Shown here piece after piece: positions 17,332 through 26,978 of a DNA stretch of 64,000 nucleotides. Each line of letters begins with the position of its first letter. Within the stretch, counting starts at the first letter, position 1. Made by a program: the position numbers and the translations under genes. This DNA is from Bacteroidota bacterium. GTDB lineage: Bacteria > Bacteroidota > Bacteroidia > Chitinophagales > Chitinophagaceae. The notes below the pieces were generated by a model. That model saw nothing but the letters and a program-made list of their open reading frames with translations, had not been told where the DNA came from and searched no databases. The stretch spans positions 1-64,000 of the forward strand of contig JAFAEM010000032.1 of the NCBI GenBank assembly GCA_023424015.1, in the 5' to 3' direction.

Positions 17332-18039
17332 ATGAAAAAAATAATATTACTGCTTTCAATCGTTGCTTTTGGCACCGCAGGTTTGGCCCAGACGATCAAT
17401 GATCCTAATGCGGAGGTTCGGGAGGCCAAAAACTTCAATGCCATCAATATATCGAATGCCTTTGACCTGTACCTAACCCAGGGCAACGAGGAATCGGTTG
17501 CCGTTAGTGCTTCGGAGTCAAAATACCGGGAAGATATCCGGGTGGAAGTGAAAGGTGAAGTGCTGGTCATAAAATATGACGGCAAGGGTAAATGGATGTC
17601 GGGGAATAAAAAACTAAAGGCATATGTTTCTTTTAAGCAGTTAAATAAAATTGATGTGAGCGGCGCCTGCGATGTTTATATCGTTGGTGACTGGAAAACA
17701 GAGAACCTGAAAATGGAAGTTTCGGGTGCCAGCAATTTAAAGGGTAAAATAGATGCACAGAAGCTCATGGTCAACCTGAGCGGGGCCTCAGATATTACGC
17801 TAACCGGTACAGCGGGCCAATTGGATGTGCATGCCAGTGGCGCCAGTGATTTCAAGGGTTACGACCTGGCTGTTGAATATTGTGAAGCCAAAGCCAGCGG
17901 TGCCAGTGATATCAAGATCACAGTTAATAAAGAATTGACTGCTGAAGCCAGTGGTGCCAGCGATGTAAAATACAAGGGAACCGGTCTGATCCGTGATATT
18001 AAAATGAGTGGGTCGAGTAAGGTCTCCCGGAGGTCATAA
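17332..18039 (+). CDS. Head-GIN domain (DUF2807) secreted protein
   Basis: A 235-residue exported protein with signal peptide ending near residue 19 (GTAGLAQ). The rest is a head-GIN/DUF2807 beta-helix-like domain with repeated SGAS/SGAC motifs (VSGAC, VSGAS, LSGAS, ASGAS three times, then MSGSS), each at a turn. Such domains are common in Bacteroidota surface or periplasmic proteins; biochemical function is not established. The gene is monocistronic, with a strong terminator downstream. Confidence 0.88.
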   Translation: MKKIILLLSIVAFGTAGLAQTINDPNAEVREAKNFNAINISNAFDLYLTQGNEESVAVSASESKYREDIRVEVKGEVLVIKYDGKGKWMSGNKKLKAYVSFKQLNKIDVSGACDVYIVGDWKTENLKMEVSGASNLKGKIDAQKLMVNLSGASDITLTGTAGQLDVHASGASDFKGYDLAVEYCEAKASGASDIKITVNKELTAEASGASDVKYKGTGLIRDIKMSGSSKVSRRS

Positions 18040-18057
18040 ACTCATTAAAGCTAAGTT

Positions 18058-18096
18058 AAAAAGCTGCTGTGGATGACTGGTTCACAGCAGCTTTTT
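18058..18096 (+). terminator. Rho-independent terminator after the head-GIN gene
   Basis: GCTGCTGTG (18063-18071) pairs perfectly with CACAGCAGC (18083-18091). The stem is preceded by an A run and followed by a T run, so it could work on both strands. Confidence 0.9.
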
Positions 18097-18104
18097 ATTT
18101 TTTG

Positions 18105-18136
18105 TTTGGCTGCTAAGCACAGCAACCTTACATTTG
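18105..18136 (+). promoter_or_regulatory. Promoter of the initiator tRNA gene
   Basis: TTTG (18105-18108), 20 bases, then TACATTTG (18129-18136) matches the Bacteroidota consensus. The -7 box ends only three bases before the mature tRNA 5' end, so the primary transcript would have almost no 5' leader. Confidence 0.75.
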
Positions 18137-18139
18137 CAC

Positions 18140-18211
<72 letters not shown>

Positions 18212-18217
18212 CAGAGG

Positions 18218-18242
18218 CCCCGCCAAAAGCGGGGTTTTTTTT
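18218..18242 (+). terminator. Terminator of the tRNA-fMet gene
   Basis: CCCCGC (18218-18223) pairs with GCGGGG (18229-18234) across a CAAAA loop and is followed by eight T. It begins only seven bases after the tRNA. Confidence 0.92.
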
Positions 18243-18243
18243 G

Positions 18244-18530
18244 GCCACGAATTGCACGAATTGCACTAATAATTGACTAAAATCTGGTTAGAGTTTTACG
18301 GATTCAGGTTTTTATTGCAACGAAGACACGAATACACTAATTGGATTCATACTGGTTCTGAAATATCAAAGGTGGAATTAATGCCTGTTACTTTAACCAT
18401 TAAACGTCCATTCGTGTCATTCGTGCAATTCGTGGCTAATTCTGGCCTCGATTAAGATCAGAAGTCGATTACAAGAGTTAACTTATACTATAAAACACTC
18501 ATTCGTGCAATTCGTGCGATTAGTGGCTAA
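18244..18530. repeat. Three 9-bp arrays in inverted orientation upstream of era
   Basis: Nonamers resembling CACGAATTG run at 18244-18270. The complementary form, ATTCGTGCA-like nonamers, runs at 18410-18440 and again at 18501-18530, the last ending two bases before the era start codon. About 140 and 60 bases of unremarkable sequence separate them. No gene is supported in this gap of some 290 bases. Confidence 0.75.
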
Positions 18531-18532
18531 CA

Positions 18533-19399
18533 ATGAAAACGGGTTTTGTAAACATATTTGGGAGGCCTAATGCCGGCAAAAGCACACTGCTTAACGCATT
18601 GATGGGTGAGAAACTGGCTATTGTATCACCTAAAGTGCAGACAACCCGGCACCGGATCAAGGCTATCATGACCGAAAAAGATTACCAGGTCATTTTTTCT
18701 GACACGCCGGGGATCATAGAGCCTAAGTACAAATTGCACGAGAAGATGATGCAATCTGTAAAAAGTGCGCTGGAAGATGCCGATGTGGCCCTGCTGATCG
18801 TAGATGTAAATGAAAACTGGGAAGAGTGCAATACCATTTTCGAAGCACTCAAATTGAAAGTGCCGGCAATCGTCGTTATCAATAAAATTGACCGGGCAGG
18901 TCCCGGCAAAATAAAAGACGCGATTGATTATTTTTCTGCAAAGAAATATTGTAAGAATACCATTACTATATCCGCCACCAGCGGGATAAATACCAAATCT
19001 TTCCTCAGGCCCATACTGGAACTGCTGCCCGAGGGTGAGCCGTTTTACAGCGCTGAGGATATCAGCGACCTGCCAACTAAATTTTTTGTAAGCGAGCTGA
19101 TCCGTGAAAAGATATATGAACTGGCGGAAGATGAAATTCCCTACCATACTGCGGTGCTGGTGCGGGAGTTTAAAGAAAAGTCGAGCCTGGTCAAGATCGT
19201 TGCGGATATCATTGTGCACCGCGAAACCCAGAAAGCGATCCTGATCGGTGAAAAGGGTAGCATGATAAAAAAAATCGGAATGTCTGCCCGCGCGGATATC
19301 GAGGGGTTTCTGCAACAAAAAGTATTTTTGGAATTGTTTGTAAAAGTAAAACCTAAGTGGAGGGAGAATGATCTGCAGCTAAAGGAGTACGGGTATTAA
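18533..19399 (+). CDS. era: GTPase Era
   Basis: A GTPase needed for 16S rRNA processing and 30S assembly. GTPase motifs are G1 GRPNAGKS (residues 10-17), G3 DTPG, G4 NKID and G5 SATSG. The C-terminal KH domain that binds the 3' end of 16S rRNA contains the GxxG loop in AILIGEKGSMIKKIG. At 288 residues the length is typical. It lies directly upstream of der, with an 80-base gap holding a heptamer array. Confidence 0.97.
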   Translation: MKTGFVNIFGRPNAGKSTLLNALMGEKLAIVSPKVQTTRHRIKAIMTEKDYQVIFSDTPGIIEPKYKLHEKMMQSVKSALEDADVALLIVDVNENWEECNTIFEALKLKVPAIVVINKIDRAGPGKIKDAIDYFSAKKYCKNTITISATSGINTKSFLRPILELLPEGEPFYSAEDISDLPTKFFVSELIREKIYELAEDEIPYHTAVLVREFKEKSSLVKIVADIIVHRETQKAILIGEKGSMIKKIGMSARADIEGFLQQKVFLELFVKVKPKWRENDLQLKEYGY

Positions 19400-19402
19400 A
19401 AA

Positions 19403-19444
19403 GTCGCGAGCTATGAGCGGAGAGCTACGAGCTTCGGGGCTCGC
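19403..19444 (+). repeat. 7-bp degenerate array between era and der
   Basis: Six heptamers resembling GCTAYGA begin three bases after the era stop codon. The ends contain GCGAGC and GCTCGC, which are complementary, so the array can fold on itself. The unit resembles the complement of the array in the ddl 3' end. Confidence 0.65.
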
Positions 19445-19479
19445 ACGTTCGAAATCCAGGTGACGAAAAAAATAGATTT

Positions 19480-20793
19480 ATGAGTTTCACAGTAGCAATT
19501 GTAGGAAGGCCGAATGTTGGTAAAAGCACGTTTTTCAATCGCCTGCTTGAAGAACGCAAGGCGATCGTTGATGATCTTAGCGGGGTTACCCGCGACCGAC
19601 AGTATGGTGTAGCCGACTGGAATGGGAAAAATTTCAATGTGATCGATACCGGTGGTTTTGTAGCAGGCAGTGATGACGTGTTTGAAAAGGAGATTGCGAA
19701 ACAGGTGCTTATTGCCCTCGACGAAGCTGACGCTGTCATTTTTATGGTGGATGCGCACACGGGTCTTACCAATCTCGATGATTCGATGGCGCAGGTACTT
19801 CGTCGTAGCAGGAAGCCGGTATTCCTTACCGTCAATAAGGTCGATAACAACGAACGGATGCTGGAGGCCTCTGAGTTTTACAGCCTGGGATTTGACGAGG
19901 TTTTTTTCATTGCAGCTGCCAGCGGTAGTGGTAGTGGCGAACTGCTGGATGCCATCACGGACCTGATTCCTGATTCCGCCGCTGAGGAGGAAGAAGAAAA
20001 AGATGCGCTTCCCCGGTTCGCGATCATCGGCCAGCCGAATGTTGGCAAGTCTTCTTTACTCAATGCACTCGTCGGCCAGGAAAGAACTATTGTAAGTGAT
20101 ATCGCCGGTACCACCCGCGATACAATTCACACGCATTACAATCTCTATCAAAAGGAATTTATCCTGATCGACACTGCCGGTATACGCCGGAAGGCAAAAG
20201 TGCATGAAGACCTGGAGTTCTATTCTGTGATCCGTGCGATCAAAGCCCTGGATGAAGCGGATGTATGCATGCTTTTGCTGGATGCCGAAAAAGGGATCAC
20301 CGCGCAGGACCTTAATATCTTTTCACTCGCCGCGAGGAAAGGCAAAGGCATCGTGGTGCTGGTAAACAAATGGGATCTTGTCTCGAAGGAAACTAATACC
20401 GCCAAAGAATACGAAGCAACCTTGAAAAAAAGACTGGCGCCTTTTAAGGATGTGCCGGTTCTTTTTATCTCTGCAAAGGAAAAGACGCGGATATTCAAAG
20501 CGATCGAAGCGGCGCTTGAAGTGTATGAAAACAGGAAACGTAAAGTGCCCACCTCTGAATTGAACGAAGTAATGCAGAAAGCGATGGAATCCTATCATGC
20601 CCCGGTGGTAAGGGGACATGCGATCAAAATAAAATTTGTGACACAACTGCCCACCGCAGTTCCATCGTTCGCATTCTTCTGCAATTTCCCCGACGATATA
20701 AAAACCCCTTATCAGAATTACCTGGAAAACCAGCTCCGGGCTCATTTTGATTTTAAAGGGGTGCCAATTCGTTTGTTTTTCAGGAAAAAATAG
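19480..20793 (+). CDS. der: GTPase Der (EngA)
   Basis: A double GTPase acting in 50S subunit assembly. The first GTPase domain has GRPNVGKS, DTGG and NKVD; the second, from about residue 180, has GQPNVGKS, DTAG and NKWD. A KH-like C-terminal domain (~350-437) follows. An acidic linker (AAEEEEEKDA) joins the two G domains. Length (437) is normal. The 3' end overlaps the convergent DUF4954 gene by 14 bases. Confidence 0.97.
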   Translation: MSFTVAIVGRPNVGKSTFFNRLLEERKAIVDDLSGVTRDRQYGVADWNGKNFNVIDTGGFVAGSDDVFEKEIAKQVLIALDEADAVIFMVDAHTGLTNLDDSMAQVLRRSRKPVFLTVNKVDNNERMLEASEFYSLGFDEVFFIAAASGSGSGELLDAITDLIPDSAAEEEEEKDALPRFAIIGQPNVGKSSLLNALVGQERTIVSDIAGTTRDTIHTHYNLYQKEFILIDTAGIRRKAKVHEDLEFYSVIRAIKALDEADVCMLLLDAEKGITAQDLNIFSLAARKGKGIVVLVNKWDLVSKETNTAKEYEATLKKRLAPFKDVPVLFISAKEKTRIFKAIEAALEVYENRKRKVPTSELNEVMQKAMESYHAPVVRGHAIKIKFVTQLPTAVPSFAFFCNFPDDIKTPYQNYLENQLRAHFDFKGVPIRLFFRKK

Positions 20794-23002
20794 CCTGCTG
20801 CTCGTTAAGCTTTTTACTCACCGCGACTACTCTTTTTTTGAAGCTGGCCAGTTCCTGTTGCTGCTGGCGGATAAATGTGTTGTCCTTCAGGCTACCAATG
20901 ATCGTCTCCATTTCTTTTTCAGACTCGTAGACCATTTTGCGAAATGGGTTGGCATAGTCTTTTGCCCTGGTTTCATAAATTTCATTTACCATCCAGGTCT
21001 TGGTGTCTACGGCCTGTTGCAATAACTGCAGGAAAATTTTCTTTGAAAAAGAAGCGGGTTCAATCTCGAGTATTTCAAGCATGCTGGCGAAGGCGTGCTG
21101 GCATTTGTGAAAGGGATAAAACTCGCTGCTTTCTTTATAATACTGATGCACTTCATCCCAGCTTTTAATATGTCCCTGGTGAATACCTTTGATCAGCTTG
21201 TTAAGTACCGGTTTGGGAACCAGTTGCCCGCCAATATTCAACCATTCCTGCCTGGATGATTTGCCCAGGCTTTTTAGCAGGTCTTCAGTGCTGTGAAGTT
21301 TTTCCTTCTCCATGTGGTTTAACAACTGTGTTACTCCATAATAAATGATCAGTTTGCGGAAAAGGTGATACGCTTCATTTGCTTTGACCAGTTGTACCTT
21401 GCGCGATGAGTTTTCAATACCATATATAAGAATCTCAGCCTGGTCAATTTCATTTTTATGGCTCAATAGTTTTTTTCCGAGGTGTATTGCCTTCTCGTTC
21501 GACAATGATTTGGTACCGTTACCACTATACTGGTTATCGCCAACAGCTTTTTCGATCAGCTGTAGAGCGTCAAAGATTTCATTCACGCTGTCAGGAGCAA
21601 GGAAATCATATTCGAGGTATTGATTCCTGAATGTACGTTTATCGCGGGCCTCATATTTGCCACTATTTCTTGCCAGCGCATACATGTTATATAAGAACCA
21701 GTAACCCGGCATGATGATCAGTTTATCATTTGCCACGTCATTGCTGACCAGGGAAAAAGGGATGGGTATATTGAGCTCAGCCGGATAATCACCTTTGGCA
21801 AGTAACGTATAGCAGGCAAATTTTGAATTGTGTTTCAGGCTTACGCATAGTCCCGGCCAGAAGCCACGCCCGGCAATGATCTCACCATCTGCGCCACGAG
21901 AGTTGTGATTGGATCCGATTGTAGCGCCTGCTGCCATATTGGTCTGGCCTTTTAAAGCTGAAGCACATAAAAATGAATTATTATGGTGCTGCTCATGTGC
22001 AGGAAAGATTAACGAGTTCAATACCTCACAACAGGAAATGGTCGAGTTGTCTCCGAGAAAGGAGTTGATCAGTCTGGCGCCATACTTCAGTTGGGAATGG
22101 GAGGCCAGGATGAAACGTACAGCTTTCGCGCCATAAAACGCCTTGCAGCCAAATCCGATGATGCCATTTACCAGTTCACAACCTTCGCCGATCTGCGTAG
22201 GTGATTCGGCCGATGAGTTGATGGTGAGGTTTTTTAGTTTGTTCGCTCCTTTGATATAGGCATCTGTACCAATGAGCGTATCCTTGATGATCCTTGAGTT
22301 TTTGATTACCGTCCTGTCACCGATCATGCCATAATAGCCCCGGCGATTGTCGAACTTTCTTTCCGTAAACTCTTTAAACTTTTGCATCAGCAATTCATCG
22401 CTACGATAGCGTGTCCAGAGCCAGGCATCTGCTGCCTGCATACCATCGAAGGGCATGATGCTCCGACCTGCATTTTCATTGCATAGTTCCAGCCATATCC
22501 TGACCGATTCTTTTTCTCCTTTTTTGATGATGCCGTTGCCGAATTTGGCGTGGTTGGAAACCTCGATCTCATTTACATTTACAATGATCACTTCATTGCC
22601 TATTATGTAATGACTGAGGTAATTAACGTTATTGATCACTACATTATCGCCCAGGTCGCAACTGATGATCGAACTGTTGTACAAACCGACTGGCAGGCGT
22701 ATATCATGAAATTCGAGGTAGTAAGGTTCCATTTTGCCAATCCGTACCAATCCGTAGAATTTACATAACTGCACGAGGGAACAATCAAAACCATTTGTGA
22801 CCAGTACATTCTTCCAGTTGTCCGAACTGTTGCCATTGGCAACCAGTTGTTTTATTTCTTTGGCTGTAAGTGAGCGATAATGACTGGTGTTTGAATTCTG
22901 GATATTCCTTAAGTAATACTCATCTTTCCCTTTAGGTATATAAGTATGATCGATGAAGTTGTATCCTAAACCGGAAATGGGTGTTTTTGTGATTTGATTC
23001 AT
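20780..23002 (-). CDS. DUF4954 family protein with left-handed beta-helix repeats
   Basis: A 740-residue cytoplasmic protein that I recognise as DUF4954, a family found largely in Bacteroidota. Residues ~100-400 contain hexapeptide-like repeats typical of left-handed beta-helix acyl- and nucleotidyl-transferases (for example NVVINNVNYLSHYIIGNEV and GEGCELVNGIIGFGCKAFYG). The C-terminal ~300 residues are helical. The activity is unknown. Its 82-base distance to glmS, on the same strand, hints at a role near amino-sugar or cell-envelope precursors, but that is inference only. Confidence 0.8.
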   Translation of the reverse strand: MNQITKTPISGLGYNFIDHTYIPKGKDEYYLRNIQNSNTSHYRSLTAKEIKQLVANGNSSDNWKNVLVTNGFDCSLVQLCKFYGLVRIGKMEPYYLEFHDIRLPVGLYNSSIISCDLGDNVVINNVNYLSHYIIGNEVIIVNVNEIEVSNHAKFGNGIIKKGEKESVRIWLELCNENAGRSIMPFDGMQAADAWLWTRYRSDELLMQKFKEFTERKFDNRRGYYGMIGDRTVIKNSRIIKDTLIGTDAYIKGANKLKNLTINSSAESPTQIGEGCELVNGIIGFGCKAFYGAKAVRFILASHSQLKYGARLINSFLGDNSTISCCEVLNSLIFPAHEQHHNNSFLCASALKGQTNMAAGATIGSNHNSRGADGEIIAGRGFWPGLCVSLKHNSKFACYTLLAKGDYPAELNIPIPFSLVSNDVANDKLIIMPGYWFLYNMYALARNSGKYEARDKRTFRNQYLEYDFLAPDSVNEIFDALQLIEKAVGDNQYSGNGTKSLSNEKAIHLGKKLLSHKNEIDQAEILIYGIENSSRKVQLVKANEAYHLFRKLIIYYGVTQLLNHMEKEKLHSTEDLLKSLGKSSRQEWLNIGGQLVPKPVLNKLIKGIHQGHIKSWDEVHQYYKESSEFYPFHKCQHAFASMLEILEIEPASFSKKIFLQLLQQAVDTKTWMVNEIYETRAKDYANPFRKMVYESEKEMETIIGSLKDNTFIRQQQQELASFKKRVVAVSKKLNEQQAIFS

Positions 23003-23084
23003 ACACGGACTGCCAGCAGGGCAAATGGTTTTTTGCTAAAGGTTAGGTTTAAGATCAATTGGGGCACGGATAAAAATCGATGGA

Positions 23085-24923
23085 TTATTCCACCGTCACT
23101 GACTTGGCAAGGTTACGGGGTTTGTCGACATCACAGCCTTTGACGACACCTATATAGTAAGCCAGAAGTTGCAATGGAACGACACTGAGCATGGGAGCGA
23201 GGATCTCATCTGCTTCAGGTACCACCATCACATCATTGGACAGTTCTTTCGAATGGTCGTCACCTTCTGTGATTACTGATATTACCTTGCCCTTTCTTGC
23301 TTTGATCTCCTGCATATTGCTAACGATCTTTTCGTGGTATGAATCTCTGGTAGCCACAAATACGACCGGAAGTGTTTCATCCACCAGGGCGATCGGTCCG
23401 TGTTTCATTTCAGCGGCAGGATAGCCTTCGGCGTGAATGTAGGAGATCTCTTTCAATTTGAGGGCGCCTTCCAGTGCCACGGGGAAGTTGTAGCCCCGAC
23501 CGAGGTAAAGAAAATCCCGGGCATCTTTATATTTTTCAGCAAGCATTTTTATCTGTTCGCTGCTTTTTAATATCCAGGCAACTTTTTCCGGGATTTCATC
23601 CAACTCATTTAACAGGTGCAGGTATCGTTCCTGTGATATACTTCCTTTCAGGTGAGCCACTTTCAATGCGATCATGGTCAGTACGGCAAGCTGCGCTGTG
23701 AAAGCCTTGGTGCTCGCTACACCAATCTCGGGTCCGGCATGAGTGTATGCCCCACCATGCGAAACTCGTGCGATGGAAGAGCCCACCACATTCACGACCC
23801 CCAGGATGATCGCGCCTTTGGCTTTCGCTGTTTCGATAGCAACCAGCGTATCGGCTGTCTCGCCACTTTGCGACACCGCGATGATCACATCTCCTTCTTC
23901 GATCACAGGATTGCGATAACGAAACTCAGAAGCATATTCCACTTCCACATTGATACGGCAAAGTTCTTCAAACACATATTCTGCAACCAGTCCCGCATGC
24001 CAGCTCGTGCCGCAGGCAATGATGACAATACGCCTGGCTTTCATGATCTGTTCGGCATATTGCTGGATACCGCTCATCGTTATGGTGCCGGCCGCTGCAT
24101 CCAGTCTGCCTCGCAGACAATCGTGGATAGTGCGGGGCTGTTCAAAAATTTCTTTCAGCATGAAGTGATCAAAACCGCCTTTCTCAATAGCTGCCAGTTC
24201 CAGGTCCAGCTTCTGAACATAGGGTGTGATCTTTTCATTCCCCAGGTTTTTTAAGATCAGTTCTTCGGGCCGGATGATGGCTAGTTCGTAGTCATTTACA
24301 TAAACCACTTCTTTTGTATACTCCAGCATGGGGGAGGCGTCGGAACCCAGAAAATGTTCACCTTTACCAATGCCTATGACCAGCGGACTGCCTTTTCTTG
24401 CGGCAATGATGGTTTCAGGATCGGCTTCATCCATTAGTAAAATCACGTAAGCGCCCACTACCCTTTTCAGGGCAATGCGGACGGCTTCCTCAAGGGAGCA
24501 GTCATTTTTTGTTTTGATCTCTTCAATAAAGTTTAGCAGGACTTCGGTATCAGTATCGCTTTTGAATTGATATCCTTTATTGATAAGCTCATTTTTGAGC
24601 GCGGCATAATTTTCAATGATCCCGTTATGTATCATGGCGAGCTTACCACTGGCTGAGACATGAGGGTGTGCGTTGCAATCACTGGGTTCACCATGGGTGG
24701 CCCAGCGGGTGTGACCAATGCCAGCATGCGCATGCAATTTTTTGCCAACGATCGCTTCTTCCAGCTCGGCAACTTTGCCTTTTTTCTTGTAGACATTCAG
24801 TCCATTACCGTTTTGGAGCGCTACGCCGGTACTGTCGTAGCCTCTATACTCCAATCGTTTAAGGCCTTTTATAATGATGGGGTAAGCTTCCCTGGGGCCG
24901 GTATAACCAACTATTCCACACAT
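23085..24923 (-). CDS. glmS: Glutamine--fructose-6-phosphate aminotransferase (isomerizing)
   Basis: Makes glucosamine-6-phosphate from fructose-6-phosphate and glutamine, the first step to UDP-GlcNAc. The N-terminal glutaminase domain starts MCGIVGYTG with nucleophile Cys2. Two SIS isomerase domains follow (ACGTSWHAGLVAEY, SQSGETADTLVAIE, GPEIGVASTKAFTAQL). The C-terminus DKPRNLAKSVTVE is the conserved active-site tail. Length (612) is typical. No glmS ribozyme-like element was recognised in the leader. Confidence 0.97.
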   Translation of the reverse strand: MCGIVGYTGPREAYPIIIKGLKRLEYRGYDSTGVALQNGNGLNVYKKKGKVAELEEAIVGKKLHAHAGIGHTRWATHGEPSDCNAHPHVSASGKLAMIHNGIIENYAALKNELINKGYQFKSDTDTEVLLNFIEEIKTKNDCSLEEAVRIALKRVVGAYVILLMDEADPETIIAARKGSPLVIGIGKGEHFLGSDASPMLEYTKEVVYVNDYELAIIRPEELILKNLGNEKITPYVQKLDLELAAIEKGGFDHFMLKEIFEQPRTIHDCLRGRLDAAAGTITMSGIQQYAEQIMKARRIVIIACGTSWHAGLVAEYVFEELCRINVEVEYASEFRYRNPVIEEGDVIIAVSQSGETADTLVAIETAKAKGAIILGVVNVVGSSIARVSHGGAYTHAGPEIGVASTKAFTAQLAVLTMIALKVAHLKGSISQERYLHLLNELDEIPEKVAWILKSSEQIKMLAEKYKDARDFLYLGRGYNFPVALEGALKLKEISYIHAEGYPAAEMKHGPIALVDETLPVVFVATRDSYHEKIVSNMQEIKARKGKVISVITEGDDHSKELSNDVMVVPEADEILAPMLSVVPLQLLAYYIGVVKGCDVDKPRNLAKSVTVE

Positions 24924-24946
24924 AGAGAGATTCAGATTTTAGTGCG

Positions 24947-24977
24947 TAAAGATAGATATATATTTATGTTATGCAAA
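24947..24977 (-). promoter_or_regulatory. Promoter of glmS
   Basis: On the minus strand TTTG (24974-24977), exactly 19 bases, then TATCTTTA (24947-24954), one base away from consensus TAnnTTTG. The start site would lie about 20 bases upstream of the ATG at 24923. Confidence 0.7.
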
Positions 24978-25037
24978 CGGTTGTTCAGCTGCAAAAACCG
25001 GAACTTTAAGAAGACGATATTTTCTATACGTTATAAT

Positions 25038-26429
25038 TTACAGCAGCGAACCGCTCAGCAGTAGATAGGCTACCGAGAAATAGATCAGTAATCCTGTTAC
25101 ATCCACAAGGGTTGCCACAAAAGGGGTTGAGGAAGCCGCGGGGTCGGCACCCAGCCTTTTCAGGAACAGTGGCAGCATAGAACCCATTAGTGATCCCCAT
25201 AATACAATTCCCATCAGTGACAATCCTACCGTAAACGCGATGCGCAGGTAATGGACGCCAAATGTTTCAGGCGATACCAGGTTCCAGCCTGTTATGACGA
25301 GGATGCCCAATGTGCAAATCGTAAGCCCAAGCATGAATCCGGAAAAAATTTCCCGCCGCATGATCCGCCACCAATCCACGAGTGTGACCTCACCCAGGGC
25401 CATGGCCTGTATGATCAGGGTGGATGCCTGAGAGCCGCTGTTCCCGCCGCTTGAAATAATCAGGGGAATAAAGGTAGCAAGGATCACCACTTTTGCGATC
25501 TCATCCTGGAAGTGCTGCATTGCAAAAATGGTTAGCAGTTCTCCAAAAAACAGGATGACCAGCCAGATGATCCTTTTTTTATAAAGGCTCACGATTGGCA
25601 TTTCAATATAGGGTTCTTCCAGGGCGGAAGTACCCCCCATTTTTTGCATGTCTTCACTAAATTCCTCGCCTGCCACCCATAGTATATCATCAATGGTTAC
25701 GATACCAAGGAGTTTATTGGTATTGCTGACAACTGGCAACGCTACGCGGTTGTTCATTTTAAAAATCTCACTGGCAGTTTCCTGGTGGTCAAAGGCATTG
25801 AGGGCCACTACACGTTCATCCATCAGTTCTGAAACTTTTTTATCCGGCGGATTCAGGATAAACTCATTGATGCGAAGGTCATCGAGCAATTCACCCTTCT
25901 CATTGATCACGTATATCACATTGATCGTCTCACTGGTCTTGCCATACTTTCGGATCGTTGCAAATACTTCTTCGATCGTGTTGTGTGGGTACACATAAAC
26001 ATAGTCTGGTGTCATCAGACGACCGATACTGTCCTCGGGATAGCCTAAAAGCGAGAGGGTGATCTTTCTTTCCTCGGGATCGAGTAGTTTGATCAGTTCG
26101 CGTACAGCCGTACCAGGAAGCTCTTCCAGGAAGTCGGTACGGTCATCGGCAGGAAGTTCGTTCAGCAGTGAAGCGATCGTATTCGGCGGCAAGGTCTGAA
26201 TAATCCGCTTCTGTGTGGGGAATTCAAGGATCTTGAATACGCTGGCCGCCCGGTGCACCGACATATTGGCAATGATCTGGCTTTCATAATCTGGGAATTC
26301 ATACACGAGTTCTACCACATCACTGATATTCTGATGATTCAGAAAATCCCGGATCTGCAGTTTATCTTCCGTCTGGATTACAGACTGGAATTGTTCATTC
26401 AATGTGGGTTGTTCCAGCTCCAATGACAT
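25038..26429 (-). CDS. mgtE: Magnesium transporter MgtE
   Basis: A Mg2+ channel gated by cytoplasmic Mg2+. The N-terminal superhelical domain (~1-140, with ELPADDRTDFLEELPG) and a CBS pair (~145-270, VYPHNTIEEVF and LPVVSNTNKLLGIVTIDDI) regulate five C-terminal membrane helices. The pore motif GGNSGSQASTLIIQAMALGE is present. The ATG at 26429 begins the conserved sequence (MSLELEQPTLNEQF); a longer upstream extension lacks family similarity and would overlap the promoter region of the divergent SET gene. 463 residues. Confidence 0.94.
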   Translation of the reverse strand: MSLELEQPTLNEQFQSVIQTEDKLQIRDFLNHQNISDVVELVYEFPDYESQIIANMSVHRAASVFKILEFPTQKRIIQTLPPNTIASLLNELPADDRTDFLEELPGTAVRELIKLLDPEERKITLSLLGYPEDSIGRLMTPDYVYVYPHNTIEEVFATIRKYGKTSETINVIYVINEKGELLDDLRINEFILNPPDKKVSELMDERVVALNAFDHQETASEIFKMNNRVALPVVSNTNKLLGIVTIDDILWVAGEEFSEDMQKMGGTSALEEPYIEMPIVSLYKKRIIWLVILFFGELLTIFAMQHFQDEIAKVVILATFIPLIISSGGNSGSQASTLIIQAMALGEVTLVDWWRIMRREIFSGFMLGLTICTLGILVITGWNLVSPETFGVHYLRIAFTVGLSLMGIVLWGSLMGSMLPLFLKRLGADPAASSTPFVATLVDVTGLLIYFSVAYLLLSGSLL

Positions 26430-26520
26430 AGGCCAAAAATACGAGTACAAATTCAGAACTGCGGCACCTGCATTTGTATTGTGGTGAAATGAACGATTTT
26501 CGTGCCTGATTCCATAAACT

Positions 26521-26904
26521 ATGATTTTGCCATTTATTTTTATCGCCCCCGCTGCTGGTATGGGCAGGGGTGTGTTCACCTCCGAGCCAATTGCAGCCGA
26601 TACAGTCATTGAGATTTCCCCCGTGATTGTAATGACTGCCGAGGACAGGTTACATCTCGATAAGACCCTGCTACATGATTATATTTTTGAATGGGGAGGA
26701 AAGAAAAAACAATGTTGTATGGCACTGGGGTATATTCCCATTTACAACCATTCCTACAAGTCCAATTGCGAATATGAAATGGATTATGAGAATGAACTGA
26801 TCCGCATCAAAACCGTAAGACATATTAAGGCAGGAGAGGAGTTGTTCATCAACTACAATGGCGACTGGAATGATAGCAAACCGCTCTGGTTTGACGCACA
26901 CTGA
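26521..26904 (+). CDS. SET domain protein (putative lysine methyltransferase)
   Basis: A single small SET domain of 127 residues. The S-adenosylmethionine and lysine channel motifs are seen: GMGRGVFTSEPIAADTVIE, NHSYKSNCEY (for the usual NHS/C) and EELFINY. Bacterial SET proteins of this size methylate protein lysines in a few studied cases; the target here is unknown. It is divergent from mgtE and convergent with mutS. Confidence 0.88.
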   Translation: MILPFIFIAPAAGMGRGVFTSEPIAADTVIEISPVIVMTAEDRLHLDKTLLHDYIFEWGGKKKQCCMALGYIPIYNHSYKSNCEYEMDYENELIRIKTVRHIKAGEELFINYNGDWNDSKPLWFDAH

Positions 26905-26943
26905 GTCATGCAAAATAATCAGATATGATTTGAAACCATCCTC

Positions 26944-26973
26944 AATCTTAATCTTAACCTCAACCTCAACCTT
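26944..26973. repeat. 6-bp degenerate array at the mutS 3' end
   Basis: Five hexamers resembling AAYCTY run between the convergent SET and mutS genes, ending six bases before the mutS stop codon. Confidence 0.65.
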
Positions 26974-26978
26974 CCGAA

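Noticed and set aside
19440..19475. tRNA remnant suggested by GTTCGAAATCC
   Set aside because: No acceptor, D or anticodon stem can be built around it.
24924..25037. glmS ribozyme
   Set aside because: The leader is short and AT-rich and lacks the conserved ribozyme core; a simple promoter explains it.
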